From the NCBI GenBank assembly GCA_030562195.1, contig CM060203.1, forward strand, positions 14,698,534 through 14,762,533: a stretch of 64,000 nt of DNA. The letters are read 5' to 3'. The notes below the pieces were generated by a model that worked only from the letters and a program-made list of their open reading frames with translations, had not been told where the DNA came from and did no database searches. This document shows positions 10,375 through 23,369 of the stretch, piece after piece. How positions within the stretch are numbered: the stretch's first letter is position 1; each line of letters opens with the position of its first letter. The stretch comes from Nipponacmea schrenckii. Taxonomy: Eukaryota; Mollusca; Gastropoda; Lottiidae. The position numbers and the translations under genes were made by a program.

Positions 10375-13035
10375 TATAAAATTGAATATACCTTGTACAT
10401 ACTGCCAATATCTCTGCTATTTAAAAGCTTCGTACTTACTGTTATAATTATTAGTTCTATGGACCGTCTTTCCACATAATCCATAGGCCCTACCCATCTA
10501 GAGCTTGATTGAATGAAATTATGATTGAAAGTGAAGATGACTTATTCAAGGTCGATCTAAATTTGAACCCACGTCCACCATTTGTTGCACGTCGCCCAGC
10601 AAACGAAGTCAAGCACAAAACAAATTCTTAAGCCTATCGTGGGTGTAAAGGCTAGATATCTACAATCGAGGCATGAAGACATGTTAGGTGTACATGTATA
10701 ACTGATACATGTATATATATTCCTGCACCATCACTACAAAAAACTTAAAATCAGCATTTTTCATAAATTTCTATAATAAACAATCTATTTCTAATCCATT
10801 TCTTTTCTTAAAAGATATTTTAATCAAACATTTCATAAAGAAATTTGATTAAATTTCGAAAAGTCATAACACAATACATTAACGATGAAGGCACAAAAAA
10901 CGTCGCCCTGTCGCCAACCGCAATTATAATCTCATAATACGGTTTAGATACATGTTGTTATAAAAAAAACGAATTAATTCACCCCTTTCACCAAAATTAC
11001 GAGATGAATTGAAAAATTACTGGATTAGATTTTAGAGTTTGGTGATATCCCGCCGAATTGGTTTTTCAAAAAATCATAAAAAAAAAATTTAAAAAGTAAG
11101 TCAGAAGTAGGCTTTCTTATTATTTAACAATGATTTCATTACATAAAGAAAATTGTGGTCACTTTCAGAAGAATGTATTGTTAAAATTTCAATTTTCTTC
11201 CTTTTTCATTAAATTCATTAAAATTGATGAAATAAAGACATTTTTGAAGAAACATCAAAGGACGCCGACACAAATATGCCGGAATGGGATTAGGGACACA
11301 AAAATAAAAATATTTCCATGAAAATTTCACTTCTGGGTTCATAATAAACAATATTCTTATAAATGTTTCATTTCTGAACAAAAACTTGACATTCTAAGTC
11401 TTTTCACCCAAAAACAAAGATACATTATTTCGTCACATATTTTAACAAGTTAAATTGAATGAAAATTTGAACAAAAACCTTGTAAGTTATATGAGTTTTA
11501 ATGTAAAGCATGGGGAAGACAATGCTTAATTTTAAAATTATGACAGAAACAAAAGACAATGCATCTATATTTAAACCCAAACATTTATTTCAAACTTTCA
11601 CAAACGTTCTCAAGATGTTGCTTCGATATTTCACTACATTTTCAACTGTCTAATGCACATCTTAGAGCTTGTTTGGCATTTTTCTTTGAAAAATTAACTT
11701 TGAATTCAATTTTTCGGTCTTGGATTATATTTGTTCTGTGGAAATTGATCTAAAGGCACTTCTCCACTTTAAAAGGTAATATTTGTGTTCTTTTTTTAAT
11801 TTGTATATTTTCTCCAATATGTTTTGTTAACGATTAGGATGTGGTCGAACCATAACTATTTTTTTCATTAATCCAATGTTTTAGACTATTATTTTGGTCA
11901 ATCCCTGTGAATATACATCCGTTAAATTTTTGGTGGCTGACTGAGAAAGGTCAGACCACATTCTAATTTACCTTGTCAAAATGAAATTTGAAATGTTATA
12001 ACGTGATAAAAAAGGAAAAAGAATGCACCTTATGTCATCTTTAACGCTTGTTTTGGAGAGTTCACATAGCTAATTACGTTGCTTTTTAAGTTTGGTTTTT
12101 GCTCACTCAATTTCCCTTCAGAGAAAGTTTATAGCAAACAATTTTTATTTCAATCAATTTAGAATGCTTATTGCTTACCTCTAAAGCAACACTTAACTGT
12201 GTTTTTTTCTCCAGTCCCAAAATGTCATCAGCTGTTTGGAAGGGTGTTCTTTCCCTGTCTGATTACAAACACTATGTTGTAGAAGAACTACTGTTCAATA
12301 GTAAATAGAGCTTGTACAAAACCACAATACATTCCAGACTGACTACTCAATAGCAGAGTGCCACTATAAGTTGTGGCATAGAGAACAAATTATAAGCATT
12401 ATAAGCTATATACATGTACATGTATATATAACATTTATGCTAGGCTATCGTACATGCCAAGTTGATTTCTTTACATTTTTAAAACCTTATCTGTGTTCAA
12501 TGTATTGACTGATAACCTCATTCCAGCTCATTTCGTAAGTCATTATTTATTTTTAGGTGTATTCTAATACAACTACAAAACTCGAATACGAATTTAGAGG
12601 CCATATTAAACAAAATAACTCTATGCAAGTGCGGAATGTCACCTCAACCCGCCTTTCGCATAGTGCTTATAATGATTATTCCGTGCATTCATTAATTGTT
12701 CATAGAGATCATATTGCTAATCATGTTAACACCGTAATTAGGTTTTGTTGAAGGGAGGGTTTAATTCTCCCTGATGTACAGGCCTTTGTTGGAACAAATA
12801 CTTCATTGAGATATTTTTTGGTATTTGTCTTATGTTCTGATTTGAAATTTGATAAAAATAATAAGTCTTCAACGTATATAATATGGATATTTCCTTGTAG
12901 AGAGTTCACATAGTTATAGTCTATATTGTGGTATGTTTAATTCCAAGAAACAAAGGAACGATACACATGTGAATTCTCTTGAAGTGAGGTACAGAGACTA
13001 CCTTTTATTTATTAACGTTGAATAATTTTTTTTAC
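10375..13035. other. intergenic, no gene seen
   Basis: Very AT-rich, with scattered short open frames on both strands (for example 11130-11321 and 11559-11753) that lack recognisable domains. No repeat family is recognised. It probably includes the promoter and a non-coding first exon of the downstream transporter gene, because an acceptor sits at 13036-13037. Confidence 0.45.
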
Positions 13036-13079
13036 AGATATCCAGTGTCCAAATCGAGCTGTAGAAAGAGATCCAAAAT

Positions 13080-15105
13080 ATGGCTGCTAATACAACGGCA
13101 ATACCATCTCTACATCAACCGCCCGTACCCCCAGAACTCATCTGCCTCAATTATAATGGCACCCATTCCATGGGCAGCCACTTCACCCTAGACTATACCC
13201 TAGCTGATACGACCAAAGTTGTTGCTGGTAGCTTGTCCTTTTTACTGGTGCTTCCCTTCGTGCTATTCGAAGTCCGATGTTTTCCGATCGGTACCACGAC
13301 CTCCGTCCTCACTGGTGCAGCTCTGATGGTCATCACCACAGTTTTGACCCAACAGGACGTCTACCATCTCCTGGGGGAGACAGAGAATCTCAGAACGATC
13401 TTTTTGTTGTTGGGAATGATGTTGCTGGCCCAGTTCTTTGAAAGAGAGAAAATGATAGGAAAGATTCTAAAAATGGTACTAAAAGAATCCCATTCTTTCG
13501 CGAACTACATCTGGAGAGTGAGCTTGGTCACATTTATCTTCGCAGCTTTGTTCACCAACGACGCAGCCTGTGTTGTCCTTACTCCAATCTTTTTGAAGTA
13601 TTGGGAAAAGCAGAAACGAAAGTCTTCTGAGTTGCAGACGATGTTGTTGGCTATTGCCACGTCTGCCAACATCGGTAGCGTCACAACTATATTTGGAAAT
13701 CCTCAAATGGCTCTGATTGCTTCGAGAACAGATGTTCCAATGTTTAAACTTAGCACCTTGACTCTAGTGAGAAGCATCGTTTATCTGGGAATCCCAGCCA
13801 TAATTGCCTTCTTCATCAACTTAGGATTCTTGCTCCTCCATTACGAAGTCCGAACCAGATTGAAAATGAAGAAATATGGAACCGTCAGTTCGTTCAGTAA
13901 ACGAGGTTCCGGCGAAGATCAGATAACGTCCAATGGTCAAACTACAGGTGAAGAAGATCTTGCGTTTTATGGGGCTACTGGTGGACAAATTCACGACAAC
14001 GGAGACCAACCAGATGGTACCACCTGCCAAAAAGTTGATCCTAAACTCGGAGTGATAATTGTTGACGATGGCGGTAGTCCTAAATCAGTAACAGCAGGCG
14101 ATGGAGACACCGGTATTGATATGGCTCTAGGAAAAGCCACTGGAAAGAAGACAAAGAAGATCGAGATCGAACAGCAAACTGACGTTGCCTACCAGTTTAA
14201 ACAGAGTCATTCCATGGTCTTCAAAGCCTTCTTGTGTGTATTATTGTGTATTGTCATCATACTCATGTTTATTAAGGTTGATGCCATTGCTTTTGATATT
14301 GGTAAGTCCTTTTATTAATTTGAGATTAAGTGTTCGCCTTTCACCTTAGGTTGTTGAAATCAAGACCCCGGAAGCATTCAATAAAGCTAGCAGTTATAAC
14401 CACACGGCAAAGATAAATGGCTGATGCCGCTTTGTTGTCGCTCTCTTCGCTTAACTTAAGCAAGAAGAGACTGTTTTTTTCGGTGAAACCACGAAAGTAA
14501 TTTCAGCACTTGGTCTAACTATAGATGTGTTATTATGAATATTAAACTGTTGTGGCAATTTTTCATTTTCAGGATTGGTGCCAATGGCTGGCGCGACTAT
14601 TGCCCTGGTCGTAGACGCAGCTCTCAACAAGCGTAACGCTTCGGTTATCATGGGTCGAGTAGATTGGGGAGTTATCATGATGTTCTTTGGTATTTTTGTC
14701 TGGTTACATGGAATCAATACCACCAGAATCCCTCGATGGATTTGGAAGCAGATGGGACTGGCTAACGCTGATTTGGACAATACAGGAACGATCGTCATCT
14801 TGTGCGTCTTCGTAATCTTCTGCTCTAACATATTCAGCAACGTTCCTTTGACGATCATTGTCTTGGATCAACTGGAGCCTTGCAAGAATCAATTCCCACT
14901 GATCTTGTATCTTGCTTGGTGCTCCACTATTGCTGGTAACTTAACCCTTTTCGGTAGCGTTGCCAATTTACTTGTCGCTCAAAAAGCAAAAGAGACTCTG
15001 GACGAACCGTTGACATTTATGGGCTATCTAAAATACGGTTTTGTGTCAACTTTACTGATTGTTATCATAGGCATTCCTATTATTTATGGTTTGCTACAGA
15101 TTTAA
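13080..15105 (+). CDS. Lsi2/ArsB-type efflux transporter, copy A
   Basis: Two coding exons, 13080-14301 and 14573-15105, joined in phase 1 (584 aa). A member of the ion transporter superfamily (ArsB / NhaD / CitM / P-protein fold); plant Lsi2, which effluxes silicic acid, is in this group. The N-terminus is hydrophilic with N-glycosylation sequons (Asn4, Asn26). About ten hydrophobic segments follow in two homologous halves. Half 1 has FTNDAACVVL (158-167) and SANIGSVTTIFGNPQ (195-209), the signature of the family. Half 2 has SNVPLTIIVL and the matching STIAGNLTLFGS motif (about 525-536). A charged loop of about 125 residues (about 260-385) joins the halves. The start is the first ATG after an acceptor ('ttttttacag' at 13037), so a 5' UTR intron is likely. 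A polyadenylation signal AATAAA is at 15507. Function is inferred: silicon, arsenite or another anion is possible. OCA2-like or NhaD-like activity is the alternative. Confidence 0.9.
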
Positions 15106-15109
15106 GATG

Positions 15110-17190
15110 GATTTACAGATGAAAGGCGATGTCTGATTACACATTCACTAAATTTGATTTTATTGCTGGCTTTTGGCAATTTGATGCTCATGATAATGTT
15201 ATGTAGATCTGATCAACAAAAAGTTTACAATTCCAATGGATACATTATACTTGTTGGTAGATATATTTGATGATGCTCTACAAGTATGTCGGGAAATAAC
15301 CAAAAACACAAACCTTCCTTTGCACGGGAGATAATGCCATAGTTTTAAATGTTAAAATTTATTAACTGGGGAGAAATGTCTCGTATAGAGTATATGATTC
15401 TCTTTCCAAAATACAAAAACGTGTTAGGTGACATTGTAATGCAGTGATGTACCACTTGACATTCTGAATGCATAATGGTGTAAACACTGTAACAATGTAT
15501 ATTGTAAATAAAACATGTTGAGATAAATCATGTTGTATATTACTATTGTTATCATTTATTATAAAGTTTATATTTAATATAAATACAATAGACGATTTGC
15601 TTTCGGAAAAATATCATTTGACAATAGAGGATAGCCCAAAAGACAAATGTGTGATAAGGGGGGAAACGATGGTGGGGGGGGGGGTGCCTACTTCCTCTCA
15701 TTGTTGGAAGAAAAACTTATGACATGGGGCATTCATTTCACATACTTATTCCAAAACAACATCAACCCCAGCACACAAATAGCTTATACTTTATCTCAAT
15801 AAACAAGCTCAAGGCGAAATACCCAACTTAAGTTTCGCTGGATTTGTTAAAACCTATATGCACCCCTTTCGGAGAATGCACATATATGCATGTATTATGG
15901 AATGCTATATTTTCATATTGATTTGACGAGGCCGCTTTAACCTACATTCTGGGTCAAGTTTGTCGAAACTAGAATTTATGACTGTGTTGTGTAATTAGGG
16001 TTAAATATATTAATAGTAACGGGACTGTCTCGGAGATGTAGCAATGATGGAACTTGCAGGGAGATGCCAATTCGACCATTAAGTGAGTGAATGAAGTCAA
16101 AGTAGACCATATACGATGAATCATGCTAAAGAGGACGAATAACCACGTGGACTCGCTAATTATGGATAGAATGAATTAAAGAATAAAAGGGTTGTAGTCG
16201 TCCTAAATAGCTTTATTAACGGGAACAGCTTAATTTCAGATAAACATACCGCCTTTTAGAATTTAGGTCAGAAAGACATTCGTCTACAGTTACATGAAAC
16301 GAAGTGATGTTAGCCCTTTAAGGGTAAGTAATACGACCCACTTGATGATATTCAAATCCTTTGAAAGTATCATCGCATAAATTTGCATCCAAACCCTGCC
16401 TAGGTGAAGTTTGATACTAAATGGGTGAAATTATTCTATTCATTTGCTAATTCTTGTTAAGGTCTGTTTCTTTAGGCTACATATCTAAAGGCAGACGACC
16501 CCATAATCATGTATTTTGATGATGATGTTTTAGATGAATTACTAATTGGATAGATAGGGTAGTGCACTATTTTACAATTGTCTGTTTATAGAAACACCCG
16601 ACATCACTTAACTCTCTTTATTCTATGTGATTCCTTGTTGTACTATTGTTCAAGGTACATCAGGTAACACCTAGCTTTTATTGCTTGGGTTCATTGTAGT
16701 GCCTTTTAAACCGACAAATATCAATTTCACAACTATATATATATGAGAGATTATAAATCCGCCACTATCATATCGTTTTATATTAAGATACATCAGAATC
16801 CCTGAAAAATGAATAACGTTTAAGATTGTCCACCGTTGTACTAAACCGGGTTTCACCTAACTCTGGGTTTCGTTCTAGAGGATAGAGAGTGAGTTGTACT
16901 GGACACAACACATGGGTTATCTATTTTGTTTTCTCTAAATGTGAATTGAATAACAGTTTTGATTGGCTTTGTTCAACTGTAATACGATGTGTATGTCAGA
17001 TATGTATGATAAATATTTAAGAAACAAATTAATTCACCTTTATAATAACCAATGGTCACGTGATTGGATAATAAATAAATGAAATTTAAACAGATAGCCT
17101 AATTTGATATTGTAAAAATCTTGGCCACAATCAGCCGCCATCTTTCTTTCATTTTCAACTTAATCCAATAACAACCTTTGCGAATACTTG
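15110..17190. other. 3' UTR of copy A and intergenic
   Basis: The 3' UTR probably ends shortly after AATAAA at 15507. Beyond it there is a short poly-G run near 15674 and otherwise unremarkable AT-rich sequence. No gene is supported. Confidence 0.45.
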
Positions 17191-17194
17191 AAGA

Positions 17195-17454
17195 ATGGTT
17201 GTTAAAAAGCTCGAATCTCACAAATATATTAAACTTTTAAGACTTAATAAAAAAATATCTTGGATAAAATGTAAAATGGCTGCCAATCAAGACCGAGACG
17301 TTAACTACAAACACCTGAGTTGCCAGTGGTATTCTTACTGTGTTAAAACATTAAAATATTCAAATATTCAAATAAAGATATTGTTCGGTGAAGGTTTTGA
17401 TCAGAAGACGAGGAGAGGTTGTGGGGATCGTGTTAGTTTTCTAGATATTAGCAG
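17195..17454 (+). other. candidate exon with donor site, unknown
   Basis: Open frame ending at a good donor ('agcagg|gtaaga', 17454/17455). It contains an ATG at 17276 in the context 'aaaatggctgcc', which favours initiation (Met-Ala-Ala-Asn-Gln-Asp). No domain is recognised. It might be a first exon, possibly the 5' exon of transporter copy B downstream, whose start codon follows an acceptor at 19373. It could also be a chance ORF. Confidence 0.25.
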
Positions 17455-17669
17455 GGTAAGACATTTTATTTTCTTCCCAATAATACGGGACATAGAAGCA
17501 AGGTTGTGAACTGAAATTAAGTTGTTTTGATTAATGGAGACTGGGAGTTACCACTGTTTGCAATATGAAATATTTTGTGTATGGACTGTGATAATAGACT
17601 ATTTGTTTTCAATCTGGAACTGTTGAGATATCTTTAAGTGTACAGCAAGTAGAACATAGGACATATACG

Positions 17670-17885
17670 GTTGTCCATATGATCACATGCCAGACTTCAC
17701 TACCATCAAAGGCAGGCCCCAAGTACTACAGATTCTGCACGTTGTGGATCCCTCGGCAGTTGGAAATCTAAAAAAAGAGAAGGCCATTGTCACTGTTCTA
17801 AAAAAAAAAATTCCCCATTGAACATTGTATGGCGTTGCATGTCTTCATTAGCCCATTAGTAACATCAGAAAAGGCTGTTTCAAAC
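17670..17885 (+). mobile_element. SINE-like copy, degenerate
   Basis: Contains 'cggcagttggaaatct', 'attccccattgaacattg', 'tatggcgttgcatgtcttc' and 'attagccc', matching the body and tail of the SINE family in this window. Confidence 0.6.
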
Positions 17886-19370
17886 AGTGCCGGTTTTGAA
17901 TCATCTTCTGTGCCAAGCACCCACTCACTAAGGTACTCAAGTTCTCTTATCAATTGGGATAAAACTGTTACAATATATGCTAATCTCATTCAAGCATTTT
18001 TATCTTAAGTAGTTTTGTTTTTAACATTCACATTAACGTCATATCGGGGAAAAGAAAAAAGACATACGGTGAAAAGGTGACGATAGTTTTCTAAAGTATA
18101 ATATTTCACAAATCCCTCGTTAGATTTTCCTAAAACAGATTATAAACTGAGGCAAAACACAGGATTAATTCAAAAACCCAAAACCTTGCTAGAAAATGTA
18201 AGCTATGTTTGATTTTGCCATGTTATTTTCGTTCATCTAAATTCTTTCTTCAAATATGACGCGGACGTCATAGAAATTCTGTAACATGGACTTCAATGTG
18301 GGCACGTATTAAATCCATTCCTTATGCATCATAGTAAGATAACCTCAGTTTTGCAAATTGGCTGTCTCGATGAGGGATAACCAATATGAATGAGCAGTAC
18401 ATGTATAAGATGGTCTCAATCCAGTTAATCGGGGAATTAATTCTCGACGATGGATACATAATTCGGTAGCCTAAAAATGCTTTATCTTCAGTCCAATTTA
18501 CTACTAGTATACGCCGAGTCACGTCTCTGGGTAATAATAGGATCTAAGACTACTAAAAAGAACTTCTTGAAAAGTTAAAATATATAATCGGATAAGCGTG
18601 TAATTTTGCCTAGATCCATGTACTTCTTAATCTAAATTTATGATTGAAATATTATTTATTAATTCTCTAACATCAAATGCATGCATTTTGAAATTTGGTC
18701 CTCTTTATCATGAAAAGTAACACACGCTTTAATTTAACTATACGCTAAGTGAGATAATGTCGTCTAAATATATAAAAGCTCTACGAAACATTTTTCAGAA
18801 AACAAATCATACTTGTGGTTCATTTTACTTTTAGTTTTTATACTGTATCCTATGACTTTATGCTAATCTATAGTGTATCTGTTTGTTTATTTATATTGTT
18901 ATAAAAGGTATACAATTTGTAATGGATTGAAAAGGGCCCATAAATAATCTGGGATCATTAAATTTCTTATCTTGTCACTTGGTAGAAATTACGAGCAATA
19001 TTTAGGCTCTTGAATATAACAAATAAAAAAACTCAAAAGAGTCAAAATGTCAATCGAAGAAATGTTACTTACAAACGAAGAAAAGGGAAAAAATACAGCA
19101 AAAACCGCATGATATGGTATGAAAGATGGTAGTTTGGATATCTCAATTTGTAAGGTTCTTGTAAAAAAGTTGTATATGTAAATATAAGATCAATACCATA
19201 AGCTTTTGTCAAGGACCATGGATTATTTCAAATAATTTTTCACCGATTATAACCGGCTGATCATGAACCCTTGAGCATCTCATCTGTATTATTTTTGCCC
19301 ATTCCATTGAAAAACTTGAGCTAGTTTCAGCAATAATTTTTATTGTTTATGCTGGAATAATTTTCTTTTT
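17886..19370. other. intergenic, no gene seen
   Basis: AT-rich sequence upstream of copy B. The short minus-strand open frame at 18322-18522 has no recognisable features. Confidence 0.45.
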
Positions 19371-19395
19371 CAGGCTCCAGTAACATTTAGTTAAC

Positions 19396-21762
19396 ATGGC
19401 GGCTCAGTTAGTAGAACAGATTAACCAGACCTATCAGCTCGATGTGGATCACCCAGTAACGTTTGGAAGCAAACATCTTGAAGGAGATGTTTGCGCCCAG
19501 TCTGTGAACGGGTCTGCGCCTGAGCTGGATTATACTCTTGCAGACACAACCAAAGTAGTATGCGGAAGTCTTTCCTTCTTGCTGATCCTTCCATTCGTGC
19601 TTTTCCAAATCCGGAAGTTTCCGATTGGAACGACGACTGCTGTCCTTACCGGAGCATGTTTGATGGTTATCTCCAATGTCCTTTCCCAGAAGGGGGTGTA
19701 CCACTTGCTTGGAGAAACTGAAAATTTGAGGACCATTTTTCTTCTTCTTGGTATGATGATATTGTCCCAGTTTTTTGAACGTGAGAAAATGATTGGAAAG
19801 ATTCTAAAGCTGTTACTAAAAGAGGACCATTCGTTCGCGAATTATGTTTGGAGAGTGAATCTCGTCACTTTTATTTTCTCAGCTTTATTCACCAACGATG
19901 CAGCTTGCGTTGTTTTGACACCAATCTTCTTGAACTACTGGACCAAACAGAACCGCAGACAAGCTGAATTGCAGACGTTATTGTTAGCCATTGCGACGTC
20001 TTCTAACATTGGTAGCGTTACTACCATATTTGGTAATCCACAGATGGCTCTTATAGCGTCAAGAACAGATAACCCCCTTTATCGAGAGTCGACGTTGACT
20101 CTTGTCCGTTCATTGGTTTACCTTGGAATTCCGGCCATCATTGCCTTCTTCATTAATTGGGGATTTTTGATTCTGCACTACCGAGTTCGGGATCGTCTGA
20201 AGGTCAAGAAATATGGTGCTTCTGGTGTGAAACCGAAAAAGGCTCAAAAGAGCGTCAAATTGGATTTGGACTATATGGAGGTCATTCGAGAAGTCGAAGA
20301 CGAAGATGCCAAAATGATCGAACCTAAACCAATCAATAAAGACGCTTACACAAAGAGCACTAATTTGAACAAGACGGAACTGGAGTTTCCCGTAGAAGGT
20401 GATGTTGCTCTACAGATTCAAGACAAGCGACGGAAGGAGAATAAGATCAAAGTCGAGCAGGAGATGGGAAACCCGGCTTACTCTTACACTCAGAGTAATT
20501 CCCGTCCTTTTAAACTCATCCTGATCGTCGTTATTGTCCTCGTAATCACCCTGATGTTCATCAAAGTTGGCGACGTCTCTTTCGACATAGGTAAGGAGCT
20601 TGTTTTGTATTTGTATCCATTTAAAAGAATGCAGAACCTCTCTGTAGAAGTCTTGGCAATGGAAGTGTTATATGGGACGAATAAACTGGAGTCTAAGTCT
20701 AGTAGACTTTATCGTTCACTCAAACACATTATTCTCATAGTTTAATCTTGACGAAAAACATGTTTTCATATGTATTAACCCGTGCTGCTATTTCATTCTA
20801 CCCCCCATTACACGTTTTAAATAAGTAAGATAAGCACAAATGTGAAGTATATTGTATATTCTGTCTACTAGTATTTCAAGTTCTTAGACGGTATATATAG
20901 TTGACCTGTTATCTATAGTTCCCTAACTATACATTGAATTGCTTTGTCACATACAGAAATAAAAACCATAGAACGGTGAACTAAATTCCACCTTAAATAA
21001 AAGTAACCGAGAAAAGACCAAAGAATACTATTTTCTAATTTCGATATCGATCACTTTTCCAATTTTGGTATCGACCACATTTCCAATTTTGATATCGACC
21101 ATATTTCCAATTTGGGAATCGACCATACATCATATTCTAATATTAGATAAACTTATTTTTATACAGACCTAGTTGTCCAATTTTTATACTGTTCTTTCCT
21201 CTTTTGAAATCCTTTTTTTTTTATTCCAGGATTAATACCGATGGCAGGAGCAACAATCTGTCTAGTAGTGGATGCTGCCATGAACAAACGTAACGCTTCT
21301 GTTATCATGGGCCGAGTAGATTGGGGAGTTATCATGATGTTCTTTGGTATTTTTGTCTGGTTACATGGAATCAATACCACCAGAATCCCTCGATGGATCT
21401 GGAAGCAGATGGGACTGGCTAACGCTGATATGAACGACACCGGAACGATCATCATCTTGTGCGTCTTCGTCATCTTCTGCTCCAACATTTTCAGCAACGT
21501 TCCTTTGACGATCATCGTCTTAGATCAGTTGGAACCTTGTACCAATCAATTCGCTTTGGTGCTTTATTTAGGATGGTGCTCTACCATCGCTGGTAATCTT
21601 ACCTTATTTGGTAGTGTGGCCAATCTTTTGGTGGCCCAAAAAGCGAAAGAGACTTTGGATGAACCCCTGACGTTTATGGGTTATTTGAAGTACGGTTTCT
21701 GTACAACTATGTTGATCGTAGTTATTGGTATACCCATTATATATGCGCTGTTACTAATCTAA
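19396..21762 (+). CDS. Lsi2/ArsB-type efflux transporter, copy B
   Basis: Two coding exons, 19396-20590 and 21230-21762 (575 aa). The intron is phase 1, at the same Asp-Ile-Gly codon as in copy A. Same architecture: extracellular-like N-terminus with sequons at Asn10 and Asn38, FTNDAACVVL (165-174), SNIGSVTTIFGNPQ, a charged central loop, and STIAGNLTLFGS in half 2. The membrane segments are highly similar to copy A. The N-terminus and central loop (Lys/Glu-rich here, Gly/Asp-rich in copy A) are unalignable by eye, so the differences between copies lie in soluble parts. An acceptor at 19372-19373 precedes the ATG by 22 nt, implying a non-coding first exon. Reading through the exon 1 donor gives a different tail up to 20745, which I treat as intronic. 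Substrate is inferred only; silicon or metalloid efflux is the leading idea. Confidence 0.9.
21030..21130. repeat. short tandem repeat in copy B intron
   Basis: Four units of about 24-25 bp, for example 'tttccaattttgatatcgac'. They are absent from the much shorter copy A intron (271 nt against 639 nt). Confidence 0.75.
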
Positions 21763-21764
21763 AT

Positions 21765-22820
21765 GCATTAATGTCAAGTTGAAAAATTTCTCGGAATATA
21801 GATATATAATGTAAGGGTTGGGAGGGGATTAATAGGATTAAGATGCTAATTGTGCCGGACTCACACCAAGGGATATTAGGTTAGGTTGAAAGAGTTAGTC
21901 AAGGGATTAGCTATTAAACCTAAGGGGTGATAGCCGGCACCGGCTGACTCTCAGGTTGTGGTTGCAGGGTTAAACGATGAAGAGTAAGTTTTAACTTTGT
22001 TCTTATGACTAAGAAATTTTAAGTTGTCTATTTTGAACCAAAAAAAAACGGAAAAGAGGGATAGGATAGCGCGGGGCATGTATATATTCATTTAAAGAAA
22101 CACTATATCATGATATATATTTTTATCATATTTTACTGTATATATTTTTAGTTCATGGAAAATAGATTTTTTCAATCTTTTATTGGCTTCCTATATCGGA
22201 GAATCATTGTTTTCCCAGTGTAACCCCTGATACAACTGTAATAAGCAGAACAAGATAAACATTAAACCTCTAACCTCTGCATCATTAATGAGCAAACGTG
22301 GTAATATGTACAATGTAGTAGGTTTTCTCTTTAACCCCGGATAACAGCTCACATCCAAACCAGATTTCATACAATAGAGTATAAAGGCATGTTAGGGGTT
22401 TGCTACAATAGGAGAAATTGAACACACCATATCTGAAAAGCTTCTCATCCTCAATTAAGACCTAGGTCCTTGGAGAAGTTTAAATTTGAAAACTCCTTTA
22501 ACAACAGATAGTGGTCTCAGACAAGACCAAAGGTCCTTTTCTTTCTTTTTTTTTGGTGTTTTTCTTACAAATATGCTGCTGATACAAATCAAGCCCATAT
22601 AAAAAGAAAAATAACTTTATGTTTTATTTATTTAAATAATTATTTTATTTGTAGGCAGTATACAATATCAAATTATATATTTTACAAAATCAAATAAAAA
22701 AAAACCTGATGAACTAGTTATAATACCAACTAACAAAAAAACAAAACAAAAAAAAAACATCCTTAAGATTCCTTCTTAATCTCATATTATATATAATACA
22801 CATTAACCAATTTGGTCAAA
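21765..22820. other. 3' flank of copy B
   Basis: Probable 3' UTR, then intergenic sequence with several homopolymer and TA-rich runs. No gene seen. Confidence 0.45.
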
Positions 22821-22824
22821 ATAG

Positions 22825-23235
22825 TTTCATTTACAATCTGAGAGTAACCGCAATCCAGTTCAATTACAGCTCTAGTAATTCAGTTTCATTTACAATCTGA
22901 GAGTAAACTCAATCCAGTTCAAATACCGCTCTAGTAATTTAGTTTCATTTACAATCTGAGAGTAAACTCAATCCAGTTCAAATACCGCTCTAGTAATTTA
23001 GTTTCATTTACATTCGGAGGATAACCTCACTCATTCCAGTTCAAATACAGCTCTAGTAATTTAGTTTCTTTTACATTCTGAGGATAACCTCACTCATTCC
23101 AGATCAAATACAGCTCTAGATATTTTAGTTTCTTTTACATTCTGAGAGTAACCTCACTCATTTTAATTAAAATACAGCTCTAGTAATTTAGTTTTATTTT
23201 TATGCTGAGGGTAACCTCATTCATTCCAGTTCTAG
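22825..23235. repeat. 59-63-bp minisatellite
   Basis: About seven units around 'tttcatttacaatctgag', 'cagttcaaata' and 'gctctagtaattt'. The left units are 59 bp; the right ones carry an extra 'tcattc' and reach about 63 bp. A smaller repeat of 'aatttgtaaaagaa' follows at 23285-23365. Confidence 0.85.
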
Positions 23236-23369
23236 TAATTTTAGTCTCACAAGTTTCTGAACTTTTATTCGTAAATAGCTGTAATTTGTAAAAGAAGTGT
23301 AATTCTGAATTTGTAAAATTTGTAAAAGAAGTGTAATTTGAATTTGTAAAAGAACTGTAATTTAATTTG

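Noticed and set aside
14451..14858. Minus-strand ORF opposite transporter copy A exon 2 (and its twin at 21159-21515)
   Set aside because: They resemble each other only because the sense exons are paralogous. The sense strand has the membrane-transporter motifs and splice sites.
20591..20745. C-terminal extension of transporter copy B exon 1 by read-through
   Set aside because: It would remove the second half of the transporter. The donor at 20591 and acceptor at 21228-21229 match the intron of copy A.
22825..23235. CRISPR array
   Set aside because: The repeats are degenerate tandem units without unique spacers, in an intron-bearing eukaryotic genome.
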